From Pirellula sp. (GTDB lineage Bacteria; Planctomycetota; Planctomycetia; Pirellulales; PNKZ01), in the NCBI GenBank assembly GCA_013822735.1, contig PNKZ01000005.1:124001-188000 (forward strand): a stretch of DNA of 64,000 bases, in the 5' to 3' direction. The position numbers were made by a program, and so were the translations under genes. How positions within the stretch are numbered: the stretch's first letter is position 1; every line of letters begins with the position of its first letter. The notes beneath the pieces were generated by a model. It saw only the letters and a list, made by a program, of their open reading frames with translations, had not been told where the DNA came from and did not search any database. Below are positions 1 to 9,049 of the stretch, one piece after another.

Positions 1-132
1 GGAGTCGGCGGGCATGAAAACTCAAACCGCACGGTAGGCGGGCGAAACGGGGGGCGGGCGGAAATGGAGCAGTCGGGCAAAACAGAGTCTTGGTTCGCGA
101 TGCAAAGCACGGGCCAAGCGTCGCTGCGATTA
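1..132. other. Left edge, no gene recognised
   Basis: This GC-rich stretch lies downstream of the methyltransferase gene. I see no convincing coding frame or RNA in it. Confidence 0.5.
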
Positions 133-1215
133 TTACACGCCGGCCGGCTTGCGGCGAGTACGCGGCTGCTTTTCCTCAGCGGCCGGTCGCACGCCATGTT
201 CCTCGAGATGCTCGCGCACGTGCCGCGCGATCGCTTCGGCAAACACCGGCGGCACGGCATTGCCGATCTGCACGGCGATCCGAATCTTCGTGCCGCACCA
301 GAGGAAGTCGTCGGGAAACGTTTGCAGTCGGGCCGCTTCCCAATGCGTGATCGGCCGATGTTCCGAGGGATGCAGAAACCGCCCCTTCTCCGGCTTGTAG
401 AACTCGCAGCGAATCGTGCACCGTGCCGGCTCGTCCCAATGCAGCCGGCCGAAAAGGTCGGTTCCCCCCTCGGTCTTGCGGAGCCAGCAATCGGGCGTGA
501 GCTCCGGAGCCAGGCGTTGCAAATCGAACCGATTGCCGCCGGGCGGAATGAGTTTGTAGCGTTGCAAAGAAACGTCCGTCGGCGTGCGCGCAATGTGCAA
601 GTCGGGCCCGGTGGCGGGCTGGGCCGTGAGTTCGCGTAGCTTCGGCTTGAGCGGAATGCCGCGCAGTGCTTGTCGTACCGTTTGCCGCGGGCCGCACGGC
701 TCCGGCAACTCGATCGGTCCCAAACGCGAGCCGATGATGATGGCCCGACGCCGATTTTGCGGCACGCCGTAGTTGCTCGCCAAGAGCACGCCGGCAGCCG
801 TGTGAAAGCCGAGTTGCTTAGCACGCCGCAAGATCGCCTGCCCTTCCGGCGCGGTGATCAGGTTGCGGACGTTCTCGACCACGAACACCTGGCACCCGGT
901 CGATTCGACGGCGTCCATGTAGAACCGCCAGAGCGAACGCCGCGGATCATTGGCTTTGTTGCCCGTGAGGTTCGAGAAACCTTGGCAGGGAGGGCCGCCG
1001 ATGACGACTTCGGCCTTCACGCCGAGTCCGCCGCGATCAACGATCGTCGCGATATCTTCCGCCAACACGTGCGGACCAAAGTTCGCGGCGTACGTGGCCG
1101 CAAAATCACGCTCTTTCTCAACGGCCAAGACCGGCCGAAATCCGGACCGCGTGAAACCAAGCGTCATGCCGCCGGCGCCGGAAAATAAGTCGACAAGCGT
1201 AAACGGCCGAGACAT
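133..1215 (-). CDS. DNA (cytosine-5-)-methyltransferase
   Basis: The product transfers a methyl group from S-adenosylmethionine to C5 of cytosine in a specific DNA sequence. All main C5-methylase motifs are visible: motif I FSGAGGMTLGF near residue 12, catalytic PCQ in GGPPCQGFSN (motif IV), ENV in VVENVRNL (motif VI), QNRRR (motif VIII) and the C-terminal QIGNAVPP (motif X). The short target-recognition region lies between motifs VIII and X. The ATG at 1215 gives MSRPFTLVDLFSGAGG, the usual family N-terminus; a longer frame to 1386 overlaps the deoC start and is unlikely to be used. Length is 360 residues, normal for the family. No cognate endonuclease or Vsr gene is adjacent inside the window, so it may be an orphan or its partner may lie beyond the left edge. 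The target sequence cannot be inferred. Confidence 0.93.
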   Translation of the reverse strand: MSRPFTLVDLFSGAGGMTLGFTRSGFRPVLAVEKERDFAATYAANFGPHVLAEDIATIVDRGGLGVKAEVVIGGPPCQGFSNLTGNKANDPRRSLWRFYMDAVESTGCQVFVVENVRNLITAPEGQAILRRAKQLGFHTAAGVLLASNYGVPQNRRRAIIIGSRLGPIELPEPCGPRQTVRQALRGIPLKPKLRELTAQPATGPDLHIARTPTDVSLQRYKLIPPGGNRFDLQRLAPELTPDCWLRKTEGGTDLFGRLHWDEPARCTIRCEFYKPEKGRFLHPSEHRPITHWEAARLQTFPDDFLWCGTKIRIAVQIGNAVPPVFAEAIARHVREHLEEHGVRPAAEEKQPRTRRKPAGV

Positions 1216-1384
1216 GCGAATCCTTTCGTGGGGCCCGAGAGCCTCATCAGTATAGCCGGCAGGCCGCTTGAGCGCCAACGGAATCGAATCGAAGCCGGTA
1301 CGATGGCCGTCGCACGCGGCTGTGCTAGAATCGGCACCTTGAATTCGATTACGACACTCGAACTTACTTGTCTTAGGCAGGCCC

Positions 1385-2119
1385 ATGACTTACACCTACG
1401 CCGACGTCGCCAAGATGCTCGATCATTCGTTGCTCAATCCGACGATGACGACGGCCGATTTCGAGGCCGGCTGCCGGTTGGCCGTCGCCTACGATTGCGC
1501 GAGCGTCTGCATTCAGCCGTATTACCTGAAGCGCTGCGCCGAACTGCTCGCCGGTTCGACGGTCGTGCCGAGCACGGTCATCGGCTTCCCGCACGGCGGG
1601 CACACCACGGCGATCAAGGTGGCCGAAGCGAAGCAAGCGCTGGCCGACGGCGGGCGCGAGCTCGACATGGTCTGCAATATCAGCCAGGTCTTGAGCGGCG
1701 CGTGGGACTACGTGCGGCGCGACATTCAAGAGATCGTCGCCTGCACGCATGCCGCCGGAGCGAAACTGAAAGTGATCTTTGAGAACTGCTACCTGAAGGA
1801 CGAACAGAAGATTCGCCTCTGCGAGATCTGCGGCGAGCTCGGCGTCGATTGGGTGAAAACATCGACCGGTTACGGCACCGGCGGAGCGACCCTCGACGAC
1901 CTGCGTCTGATGCGCAAGCATGCACCCGCGAAGACGCAGGTGAAAGCGGCCGGCGGCGTGCGCGACTTGGACACCTTGCTGCAAGTCCGCGACATCGGCG
2001 TAACGCGCTGCGGCTCAAGCCGCTCCGGCGAACTCCTCGACGAAGCGCGCCGCCGGCTCGGCCTGCCGCCGATCGAGGGCTACGGCGCCGCACCGGCTGC
2101 GAAAACGGCGAACTACTAA
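1385..2119 (+). CDS. deoC: deoxyribose-phosphate aldolase
   Basis: The enzyme cleaves 2-deoxyribose-5-phosphate to glyceraldehyde-3-phosphate and acetaldehyde in deoxynucleoside catabolism. It is a class I aldolase. The Schiff-base lysine lies in WVKTSTGYGTGGAT, and the phosphate-binding KAAGGVRD and GSSRSGE loops follow. The N-terminal LDHSLLNPTMT motif matches the DeoC family. At 244 residues it is slightly longer than the usual ~220-230, with a short Ala-rich C-terminal tail. The start ATG at 1385 lies about 170 bases from the divergent methyltransferase start, so promoters for both genes must lie in that gap. Confidence 0.96.
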   Translation: MTYTYADVAKMLDHSLLNPTMTTADFEAGCRLAVAYDCASVCIQPYYLKRCAELLAGSTVVPSTVIGFPHGGHTTAIKVAEAKQALADGGRELDMVCNISQVLSGAWDYVRRDIQEIVACTHAAGAKLKVIFENCYLKDEQKIRLCEICGELGVDWVKTSTGYGTGGATLDDLRLMRKHAPAKTQVKAAGGVRDLDTLLQVRDIGVTRCGSSRSGELLDEARRRLGLPPIEGYGAAPAAKTANY

Positions 2120-2183
2120 CGGGTTCGCCGTTGCGACCGGCCGGCGCGTGTGGGAGTATGGGCGAGTGGGCGACGGACCGGCC

Positions 2184-2213
2184 GTGGACGGCCGGGCTAA
2201 GCCCGAGATGACG
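2184..2213. repeat. GGGCTAAGCCC palindrome repeat, copy 1
   Basis: A 30-base intergenic segment centred on the palindrome CGGGCTAAGCCCG, preceded by GTGGACG and followed by TGACG. A second copy with the same flanks is at 57839-57869. It falls inside the longest frame of the DUF58 gene, which argues that the gene starts downstream of it. Confidence 0.65.
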
Positions 2214-2285
2214 CCGCACCACGACTCGCCGTTCCGTCCACGTCTTCTTCCCCCCTCCGCCCTCCCCTTCCCCCTTTGCTCTTCC

Positions 2286-3197
2286 TTGTCGCACTCCATC
2301 CTTAGCCGTTACCTCGATCCGCAGACGCTCGGCCGGCTGGCGCAGCGGTCGCTGGAGCCGCGCGGCTTGGTGCTCGGCATGTTGGCCGGCAGCCATAAGT
2401 CGCCGCTGGCCGGCTTCGCGGTCGAGTTCGCAGGGCATCGCGAGTACACGGCCGGCGACGATCTGCGGCATCTCGATTGGCGCGTGTATTACCGCCGCGA
2501 GAAGTTCTTCATCAAGCAGTACGAGATGGAGACGAATCTTACGTGCCACCTCGTGCTCGACTTCAGTGAAAGCATGCGCTACGGCGAAGGAGACGAGGAG
2601 AAGCTCCTCTACGCGTCGCGCATGGCGGTAATTCTCGCGAAGTTGATCACGGCGCAGAGCGATCAAGTATCGCTGGCCGCGCTCGATGAGAGCGTGGCGT
2701 TCGCCGTCCCGCCGAGCAATTCGCCGGCCCAGGTGATTCGCTTCGCCGAAGAAATCGATAAGCTCCAGCCGCGCCGCACCACGAAGCTGGAAGAGTGCCT
2801 GCAGCAATTAGTCGGCCGTTGGGGACGCCGGCAGATCGTGATGATTTTCAGTGATTACCTTACGGATCTCGAAGCGCTCGAGCCTGCCTTGCAGCGCTTG
2901 CGCTACCAACGGCACGAAGTCGTGCTGTTTCACGTGCTGCATCACGACGAGCTGACGTTTCAATTCGAAGGCCAAGTCCGTTTTCGCGGCTTGGAAGGGC
3001 TGGAAGAGCTGACGACCCAGCCGGAGGAACTCCGCGCGCTCTATCTCGAAGCGCTGGCTCGGCACAACGGCGCGCTCGACGACCTGTGCCGCCGCAATCG
3101 GATCGAACGCGTGCCGGTCGATACCAGTCAAACGGTCGGCGACGTGTTGCTCGACTATCTCAATAAGCGCCAGCACGTCGGTACGTCGCGCTTTTAG
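2286..3197 (+). CDS. DUF58 domain-containing protein (vWA-like)
   Basis: DUF58 proteins have a von Willebrand factor A-like fold and usually accompany MoxR AAA ATPases and membrane vWA proteins in cell-envelope or stress functions. The frame shows the typical N-terminal SRYLDPQTLGRLAQRSLEPR, the hallmark YTAGDDLRHLDWRVYYRRE and a MIDAS-like LDFSESM. The start is uncertain. The open frame extends to 2148, but the upstream part carries a dispersed intergenic repeat and low-complexity pyrimidine tracts. A TTG at 2286 gives MSHSILSRYLDP, close to family N-termini; an ATG at 2208 is the alternative. No MoxR ATPase gene is next to it here; it is flanked by deoC and glgC, so its partners are elsewhere. 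Confidence 0.85.
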   Translation: MSHSILSRYLDPQTLGRLAQRSLEPRGLVLGMLAGSHKSPLAGFAVEFAGHREYTAGDDLRHLDWRVYYRREKFFIKQYEMETNLTCHLVLDFSESMRYGEGDEEKLLYASRMAVILAKLITAQSDQVSLAALDESVAFAVPPSNSPAQVIRFAEEIDKLQPRRTTKLEECLQQLVGRWGRRQIVMIFSDYLTDLEALEPALQRLRYQRHEVVLFHVLHHDELTFQFEGQVRFRGLEGLEELTTQPEELRALYLEALARHNGALDDLCRRNRIERVPVDTSQTVGDVLLDYLNKRQHVGTSRF

Positions 3198-3388
3198 TTT
3201 TCGCATTCGGTGATAACTTCCCGGACAGTTGGCGAGTTTCTCACGATTCCGCTGCAGTGAATTGCCGAAGCATTTCGGTAGGCGCGATTGTCGCCCGCTT
3301 GCCAATCGGCCTCCGGCTGCGTTAAATAACGAGGTCGTCGCCGGCCGGGCGTTTTTCCCGGGTACTCGGCTTCGGCGGACGGATTCGC

Positions 3389-3396
3389 GGAGGGAG
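3389..3396 (+). promoter_or_regulatory. Strong Shine-Dalgarno of glgC
   Basis: GGAGGGAG sits four bases before the glgC ATG at 3401. It fixes that start and stands out in a region where most genes lack a clear ribosome site. Confidence 0.7.
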
Positions 3397-3400
3397 CGCT

Positions 3401-4636
3401 ATGGATAACGTGTTGGCGGTGGTATTGGCGGGGGGCAAGGGCTCTCGATTGGAACCGCTGACGCGCGATCGTGCGAAGCCGGCCGTGCCGTTTGGCGGCG
3501 CGTATCGGATCATCGATTTCACGCTCTCCAACTGTCTCAACAGCCGAATTCGCAAGATCTTGGTGCTCACGCAATATAAAGCGGCGAGCCTGGACCGGCA
3601 GATCAATATCGGCTGGCGGCATCTCTTCTGCCGCGAGCTCGGCGAGTTCATCGACGTCGTGCCGCCGCAACAGCGCATCGACGAAAATTGGTACCTCGGC
3701 ACGGCCGACGCCGTCTACCAGAACATCTACACCATCGAAAAAGAGCGCCCGGAATACGTCGTGATTCTGGCCGGTGATCACATCTACAAGATGGATTACC
3801 AAAAACTCGTGGACGAGCACATCAAGAATAAGGCCGATCTCACGGTCGCTTCGCTGCGCGTGAAGAAGGCCGAAGCCGTGGCGTTCGGCGTCATGGAGGT
3901 CGACACCGAGAATCGCGTGATCGGCTTCGAGGAGAAGCTGCCGAACCCCAAAACCATTCCCGGCGATCCCGAGCATTGCTTGGCGTCGATGGGCATTTAC
4001 GTCTTCACGGCCAACGTGATGTTCGACCAACTCTGCCGCGACGCGACGCTCGACGACAGCAAGCACGATTTCGGTCACAGCATCATTCCGGCGATCATCA
4101 ATTCGCACCGCGTCTTCGCGTATCCGTTTCGCGACGAAAACAAAAAGGGGGACGCCTACTGGCGCGACGTCGGTACGATCGACGCCTACTTCGAAGCGAA
4201 CATGGATCTGGTGCAGATCGATCCGCTCTTAAACTTGTACGACGCCGGCTGGCCGCTGCGGACCTATCAAGGGATGTATCCCCCGCCGAAGTTCGTCTTC
4301 GCGGGCGAAGGGCATGATGCGCGGCGCGGCCAAGCGCTCGACAGCGTCGTCTGCATGGGCTCCATCGTCTCCGGCGGCACGGTCGCGCGCTCGATCGTCG
4401 GCCCGAATTGCCGCGTCAATAGCTACGCGCTCGTGGAAGATTCCATCTTGTTCGAAGGGGTGAACGTCGGCCGGCATGCCAAGGTCCGTCGGGCCATCAT
4501 CGATAAAGGGGTGCATATCCCCGCAGGCATCGAGATCGGCTACAACGTCGAGCAAGATCGGGAGCGCGGCTTCACGATCAGCGAAAACGGCATCGTCGTC
4601 ATCGCCAAGGCCGACGGCGTCGAGCACTTTACCTAA
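3401..4636 (+). CDS. glgC: glucose-1-phosphate adenylyltransferase
   Basis: The enzyme makes ADP-glucose from ATP and glucose-1-phosphate, the committed step of bacterial glycogen synthesis. The N-terminal nucleotidyltransferase signature GGKGSRLEPLTRDRAKPAVP is followed by the fructose-1,6-bisphosphate/sugar region (FTLSNCLNSRI, GTADAVYQN) and AGDHIYKMDY. WRDVGTIDAYFEANMDL lies in the catalytic domain. The C-terminal part (SIVSGGTVARSIVGPNCRV onward) shows the hexapeptide pattern of the left-handed beta-helix regulatory domain. At 411 residues it is full length. No other glg gene lies in the window. Confidence 0.97.
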   Translation: MDNVLAVVLAGGKGSRLEPLTRDRAKPAVPFGGAYRIIDFTLSNCLNSRIRKILVLTQYKAASLDRQINIGWRHLFCRELGEFIDVVPPQQRIDENWYLGTADAVYQNIYTIEKERPEYVVILAGDHIYKMDYQKLVDEHIKNKADLTVASLRVKKAEAVAFGVMEVDTENRVIGFEEKLPNPKTIPGDPEHCLASMGIYVFTANVMFDQLCRDATLDDSKHDFGHSIIPAIINSHRVFAYPFRDENKKGDAYWRDVGTIDAYFEANMDLVQIDPLLNLYDAGWPLRTYQGMYPPPKFVFAGEGHDARRGQALDSVVCMGSIVSGGTVARSIVGPNCRVNSYALVEDSILFEGVNVGRHAKVRRAIIDKGVHIPAGIEIGYNVEQDRERGFTISENGIVVIAKADGVEHFT

Positions 4637-4666
4637 CGAGCTCTCGCTAAGATTGCGTTGCGCTTC

Positions 4667-5635
4667 ATGAGCGAGTTGCCGCCGCCCCCGACGCTCGACG
4701 ACGTGCTCGCGGCCCAACGGACGATTCGCCCGCTCGTGCCCCCTTCCCCTCTCTATCGCCATGCAGGGCTGTGCGAACTGCTCGGGTGCGAGCTCTGGAT
4801 CAAGCATGAGAATTATCTCCCGACCGGCGCCTTCAAGGTGCGCGGCGGGGTGAATCTGGCGGCGAACCTCTCGCGCGACAAGCGGCGCTCGGGCGTGGTC
4901 ACCGCGTCGACCGGCAACCATGGGCAATCGATCGCCTTCGCAGCCCGGCACTTCGGCGTGCGCGCCGTCGTCTGCGCGCCGACGAACACCACCGACGTGA
5001 AACTCGCCGGCATGCGCGGCTACGGCGCCGAGGTGGTGCTTACAGGCGAAAACTTTGAAGAAGCGAGGCGTCACGCCGAAGGCCTGCGCGATCGCGACGG
5101 AATGCGGTTCATTTCTTCCGGAAACGAGCCGCTCTTGATTGCCGGCGTCGCCACCCACACGCTTGAGATCTTCGCGGAGTCGCCGCCGCCCGACCTGATC
5201 ATCGTGCCGCTGGGGGGCGGATCCGGCGCCGCCGGCTGTGCGCTGGTTGCTAAGAGCGTGAGCCCGCGAACCAAGGTGGTTGCCGTGCAAGCCGCCGGCG
5301 CACCGGCCGCGATGCTCACGTGGCGCGATCGCACGCCGCGCACGGCTCCCATTCGCACTGCGGCTGCAGGGTTGGCGACGGGGGAGTCGTTTGAGTTGCC
5401 GCAACGCTTGCTGCAGCGCCATCTCGACGATTGCCTGCTGGTGGAAGACGACGAGTTGTTCCGCGCGGTCCGTTTGCTGCTGGAACATGCGAAAACATTG
5501 GCCGAACCGGCCGGGGCGTCGCCGTTGGCCGCCGCGTTGCGTATGGGCGAGTCGCTCCGTGGTCGGCGCGTCGTGCTGATTCTCAGCGGCGGCAATATCA
5601 GCCCTGCTGAACTTCGCCGAGCCCTAGATTCCTAG
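4667..5635 (+). CDS. threonine/serine dehydratase-like PLP enzyme
   Basis: A fold-type II PLP enzyme resembling the catabolic L-threonine/L-serine ammonia-lyases. The PLP lysine is in TGAFKVRGG near residue 47, the substrate loop is TASTGNHGQS, the phosphate-binding glycine loop is PLGGGSGAAG, and the C-terminal LSGGNIS motif is typical. At 322 residues it has no C-terminal ACT regulatory domain, which favours a catabolic rather than an isoleucine-biosynthetic role. The start at 4667 gives MSELPPPPTLDDV; an ATG three codons upstream is possible. It follows glgC by about 30 bases and may be co-transcribed, though the functions are unrelated. A serine racemase or threo-hydroxyaspartate dehydratase cannot be excluded from sequence alone. 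Confidence 0.88.
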   Translation: MSELPPPPTLDDVLAAQRTIRPLVPPSPLYRHAGLCELLGCELWIKHENYLPTGAFKVRGGVNLAANLSRDKRRSGVVTASTGNHGQSIAFAARHFGVRAVVCAPTNTTDVKLAGMRGYGAEVVLTGENFEEARRHAEGLRDRDGMRFISSGNEPLLIAGVATHTLEIFAESPPPDLIIVPLGGGSGAAGCALVAKSVSPRTKVVAVQAAGAPAAMLTWRDRTPRTAPIRTAAAGLATGESFELPQRLLQRHLDDCLLVEDDELFRAVRLLLEHAKTLAEPAGASPLAAALRMGESLRGRRVVLILSGGNISPAELRRALDS

Positions 5636-5738
5636 GATCTCTCGCCGAATGTTACCGGCACGGGCTTTGCTCTCTGTAATACTCTTACGGCGCTCCGCGC
5701 GCCGATTTATCGCCCAGTTCCCCTAACATTCAACCGCC

Positions 5739-6602
5739 ATGAAATTTCACGTCTCCTGCCGCATCGAATACGACGTCGCTTTCCCGACGACCCTCATTCT
5801 CAACATCCATCCGCAGAGCAATAGCGCTCAGACCATCGTCGAGGAGACGTTGACGATCGAGCCGCGCGTCAAGGTCGAAGAATTTTCGATCGACGGCGCC
5901 GACAACCGTTTCATTCGCTTGGAGACCGGCAAGCGTAAGCAACTCACCGTCGCCTACAAGGCCACGGTCGATTGCAACTACCGCTTTCACGAGGCCGAAG
6001 AGATCGATCCGGAATCCATTGCCGAGATGGATCGCTCCGCAATTCCGTATTTGTTTCCGAGCCGGTACTGCCAATCCGATCGATTGAGTCGACTCGCGTG
6101 GGATCACTTCGGCTCGATTGAGAGTCCGTATGAAAAGGTGGCGACGATCACCGATTGGATCTACAAAAACGTCGAGTATGTCCGGGGCAGCACCAACTCC
6201 GAAACCTCGGCCTACGATACGGTGACGCAGCGCACCGGCGTCTGCCGCGACTTTGCGCATCTCGGCATCTCGTTTTGTCGGGCCCTCAACATTCCGGCCC
6301 GGTACTTCTCCGGCTATGCCTATCAATTGCAGCCGCCGGACTTTCACGCTTGCTTCGAGGCGTACATCGGCGGAAGGTGGCTAATTTTCGATCCGACGCG
6401 GCTCGCGCACGTCAACGGACTCGTGCGCATCGGCAACGGGCGCGACGCCGCCGATGCCGCGGTCGCCAGCATCTTCGGACAGGTCAACTGTCGCTTGATG
6501 CAAGTCGATTGCCAACTCGCCCCGGGCCAGCACTACGCGCCCCTCGGCAAGAAACAACTCAAGAAGCGCGGCGTGTCGCTCGATGCGGCAAAAGCGCGTT
6601 AA
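5739..6602 (+). CDS. transglutaminase-like cysteine protease family protein
   Basis: A 287-residue cytoplasmic-looking protein with a C-terminal transglutaminase core. The catalytic Cys is in RTGVCRDFAHLGISFCRAL, His in QPPDFHACFEAYIGG and Asp in WLIFDPTR, in the order of the Cys-His-Asp triad. The N-terminal ~130 residues form the beta-rich region normally found before such domains. There is no signal peptide. The next gene, another transglutaminase-like protein, starts 9 bases after the stop, so the two are very probably one operon. Such proteins are usually proteases or amide hydrolases of unknown substrate. Confidence 0.88.
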   Translation: MKFHVSCRIEYDVAFPTTLILNIHPQSNSAQTIVEETLTIEPRVKVEEFSIDGADNRFIRLETGKRKQLTVAYKATVDCNYRFHEAEEIDPESIAEMDRSAIPYLFPSRYCQSDRLSRLAWDHFGSIESPYEKVATITDWIYKNVEYVRGSTNSETSAYDTVTQRTGVCRDFAHLGISFCRALNIPARYFSGYAYQLQPPDFHACFEAYIGGRWLIFDPTRLAHVNGLVRIGNGRDAADAAVASIFGQVNCRLMQVDCQLAPGQHYAPLGKKQLKKRGVSLDAAKAR

Positions 6603-6611
6603 CAACTTCCC

Positions 6612-7499
6612 ATGACGACTCTGAGAATCGAACACCACACGACGTATCGCTACACGCGGCCGCTCGAATTCGGCCGGCATCGGCTGGTGCTGCGCCCGCG
6701 CGAAGGACACGACCTACGCGTGGCGTCGATGTCGCTGGAAATTTTTCCAACGCATCGTTTGACCTGGCTGCGCGACGTGTTCGGCAACTCCGTGGCGATC
6801 GCGGATTTCACGGAGTCGGCCGATCGACTGGAGATTCGGAGCGAGGTGGTGGTGGAACGCACGCCTCCGTTTCCGATGGAAGAGCCGCACCCGGCTTGGA
6901 AAACGACGTTCCCCGTGGTTTACGATTCGTTGGAAGCGGTCGTGGTGTCGGCTTATCAGTCGTCGTCGTATCCCGACGACGTGGAAACGTTGCGACCTTG
7001 GCTTGATGCCCGTCTGCCGCCGTCGGATCCCGCGGATGCGGAAGCGACGATCTTCGCGTTGGGAAAACTGGTCAACGAGCAGATCCGGTATTTGCGCCGG
7101 AGTGAACGAGGCGTACAAACGCCCGCGCAAACGCTCGCGCTGCGGACCGGCTCCTGCCGCGACATGGCCGTGCTCATGATGGATGCGGCGCGCGTGCTCG
7201 GTATGGCGGCGCGGTTCGCCAGCGGCTACCTCGATTGTCCCGCGTCGTTGGCCGGTCGCGCCTCGACGCATGCGTGGTGTGAAGTCTACTTGCCGGTGCT
7301 CGGCTGGCGCGGCTTCGATCCGACGATCGGCGAAGCGACTTCGCTGAAGCATGTGGTGACCGGCGTCAGCAACCATCCGCGCGGCGTGATGCCGATCTCC
7401 GGCATGTTTCACGGCGTGATGTCGGACTACATCGACCTGACGGTCAACGTGAAGACCGAGCGGCTGGAAGCTGCGCCGCAAATCGCGCCGGTCGCGTAG
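6612..7499 (+). CDS. transglutaminase-like protein with bacterial transglutaminase N-terminal domain
   Basis: The N-terminus (RIEHHTTYRYTRPLEFGRHR) is the beta-sandwich domain that precedes bacterial transglutaminase-like cores. The core follows with Cys in RTGSCRDMAVLMMDAARVLG, His in STHAWCEVYLPVLGW and Asp in GFDPTIGE. The length of 295 residues is standard. It is the second gene of the pair beginning at 5739. In many bacteria this family sits with alpha-E and circularly permuted ATP-grasp proteins in a peptide-modification cluster, but neither partner is in this window. Both genes have intact triads, so this is not a decaying duplicate. Confidence 0.9.
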   Translation: MTTLRIEHHTTYRYTRPLEFGRHRLVLRPREGHDLRVASMSLEIFPTHRLTWLRDVFGNSVAIADFTESADRLEIRSEVVVERTPPFPMEEPHPAWKTTFPVVYDSLEAVVVSAYQSSSYPDDVETLRPWLDARLPPSDPADAEATIFALGKLVNEQIRYLRRSERGVQTPAQTLALRTGSCRDMAVLMMDAARVLGMAARFASGYLDCPASLAGRASTHAWCEVYLPVLGWRGFDPTIGEATSLKHVVTGVSNHPRGVMPISGMFHGVMSDYIDLTVNVKTERLEAAPQIAPVA

Positions 7500-7545
7500 C
7501 GCGGCGGCGAGTTGTTTCGGTTCGCCACGGCCCCGTCCTCGCGAC

Positions 7546-7690
7546 CGAGAATGACCAAACTCCAAACTCCAAGCACCAAATTCCAAACAAGAGCCAATGA
7601 CGGAATGACCTCGTCGCCCTGCGGCGCACATTGGAATTTGCGTCATTGGGTCCTTGTTTGGAATTTGGTGCTTGGTCATTGGTGCTTCGT
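7546..7690. repeat. Large imperfect hairpin built from iterated words
   Basis: The left arm (about 7546-7602) iterates CCAAACTCCAAGCACC-like words and contains CACCAAATTCCAAACAAG. The right arm (about 7625-7690) contains its complement CTTGTTTGGAATTTGGTG. The AT content is well above the neighbouring genes. It lies between the transglutaminase operon and the remnant gene, so it may be transcribed as a long stem-loop. Confidence 0.7.
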
Positions 7691-7706
7691 CCAAGACGTA
7701 GCGGCT

Positions 7707-7967
7707 CTATCGGGCCTCGGTCTTCGCCGAGTACCAGGGCGTATCGTCGACGCGCAGATAGCGCTCGATCGCTTCGCGCTCCGTGACGTCGAGAAACTTC
7801 GGTTTGCCGCCGTGGTGCATCATGTCGACGATCACGCGACGGCCGTCGCGCAGCACGACTTCATTCCAAGCGTGCGGAAAGCCGTGAGGACCGATCTCGG
7901 CGAAGTTGCGAGCGTCGTCGACAACGGACAACGCCGAGTCTGTTTTCACTGACCGCTGGCCCCTCAC
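7707..7967 (-). pseudogene. 5'-truncated transglutaminase-like remnant
   Basis: The translated segment has PHAWNEVVLRDGRRVIVDMM, which looks like the His and Asp parts of a transglutaminase core, followed by a plausible C-terminal tail (KFLDVTEREAIERYLRVDDT). The catalytic Cys and everything before it are missing. Upstream the frame runs into a low-complexity CCCCTGGCCCCTCACCCC tract. It could be a very short functional protein, but a 3' relic of a larger gene is more likely. It reads in the same direction as the SGNH-like gene upstream of it. Confidence 0.5.
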
Positions 7968-8009
7968 CCCTGGCCCCTCACCCCTTCCCCCAAATTACGC
8001 ATTAACATT

Positions 8010-8981
8010 TTACTTCGCGCTCGTCGGTGCGGCGGCCGGCGCGGCCGCAACGGCGCTTTTCACGCCGCTCGGAGCATAGGTCGACACCGTGTCCCAGGCG
8101 ATCTGTTGCAGCAGCTTGTGCAGCTGCGGCGACACCGCTCCGCCGAAGGTGTCGAACGGTGCGAGCCCGACGGGGCTGCGGCCGTAGATCGTGGCGTAGT
8201 TCACATAGGTGCAGAGCGCGAGAATCGGCGGCTGGCCGTGGCCGAGCAGGTCGCGATAGAGGTCCGATTGCTTCTTCACGCCGGGCGCTTTCCCTTCGAT
8301 CACCGCCTCGCGCAGCTTCAACACCGCGTAGCCCACCGGTGAGATGAACACGACCGGATGATCGTACTTGGCGTTGATCGCATTGACTTGCAGTTCGATC
8401 GCCGTCGCGAAAAGAATCTGCGCCGGACGGAGATCGGCCATCGTTTTCGTGTCGCGCTCTTCGAGACTCTTGAGCGCGCCGCGCGTCATGCTGTCGAAAG
8501 CAGTCCACGACATTTGGACGACGAACTTCATGTGCGGATTGTGCTTGAGCCCGAGCTCGACGAACTTATCGATCGCCGGGTCGGGAATGACCCAATTGGG
8601 CGACATCGTCATGACGTCGACCTTGCCGGCACGGAGCGCTTCTTTGACCCGGTTTTTATCTTCCGGAAGTTCCCAATGCTGCGTGACGCTCGAGCCGCCG
8701 ATCATTTGTTGGCCGACCGTCTCATGGTCGTCCAGCTCCGCGAGCTTTGCCAATGGGCCGAGATACTTGGCGTTGAAGATGTGGAAGCTGTGGCCGCAGA
8801 TGAAGACGCGACAACCGTCGGTGTCGCCGCCGGCGGCGGTTGCGGTTTTGACGGGAACTGTCGCGGCGACGGGCGCCGGTGCTTCGGCGACCGGCGGCGC
8901 GGCCCAAGCTTGCGAACCGGCGAGGCTTCCGAACAAGGCGGCCGCGATTGCCAGGCGCCGCACGAACAAGCTCACCGACAT
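8010..8981 (-). CDS. secreted SGNH/GDSL hydrolase-like protein
   Basis: A 323-residue protein with a signal peptide (MSVSLFVRRLAIAAALFGSL, cleavage after an AWA motif near residue 27). After an Ala/Pro/Val-rich linker, VFICGHSFHIF resembles block I of the SGNH fold with a Ser nucleophile. A DVMTMSPNW block and a late DLLGHGQPPILAL motif could supply the Asp/His pair. The tail is Ala-rich. The protein is probably periplasmic or extracellular. Substrate is unknown; esterase or deacetylase activity on polysaccharide would suit the neighbouring esterases and propeller proteins. The SGNH assignment is by motif order only. Confidence 0.7.
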   Translation of the reverse strand: MSVSLFVRRLAIAAALFGSLAGSQAWAAPPVAEAPAPVAATVPVKTATAAGGDTDGCRVFICGHSFHIFNAKYLGPLAKLAELDDHETVGQQMIGGSSVTQHWELPEDKNRVKEALRAGKVDVMTMSPNWVIPDPAIDKFVELGLKHNPHMKFVVQMSWTAFDSMTRGALKSLEERDTKTMADLRPAQILFATAIELQVNAINAKYDHPVVFISPVGYAVLKLREAVIEGKAPGVKKQSDLYRDLLGHGQPPILALCTYVNYATIYGRSPVGLAPFDTFGGAVSPQLHKLLQQIAWDTVSTYAPSGVKSAVAAAPAAAPTSAK

Positions 8982-9049
8982 GGATTCTGCTCCGAGAATA
9001 GGTACCCAGCGCTGTTTCGAAATTCGCGGCCCGCCGACCGCGTCGAAGG

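Noticed and set aside
1216-1386. N-terminal extension of the methyltransferase
   Set aside because: It covers the divergent promoter region and the deoC start, and the C5 methylase family begins at MSRPFTLVDLFSG.
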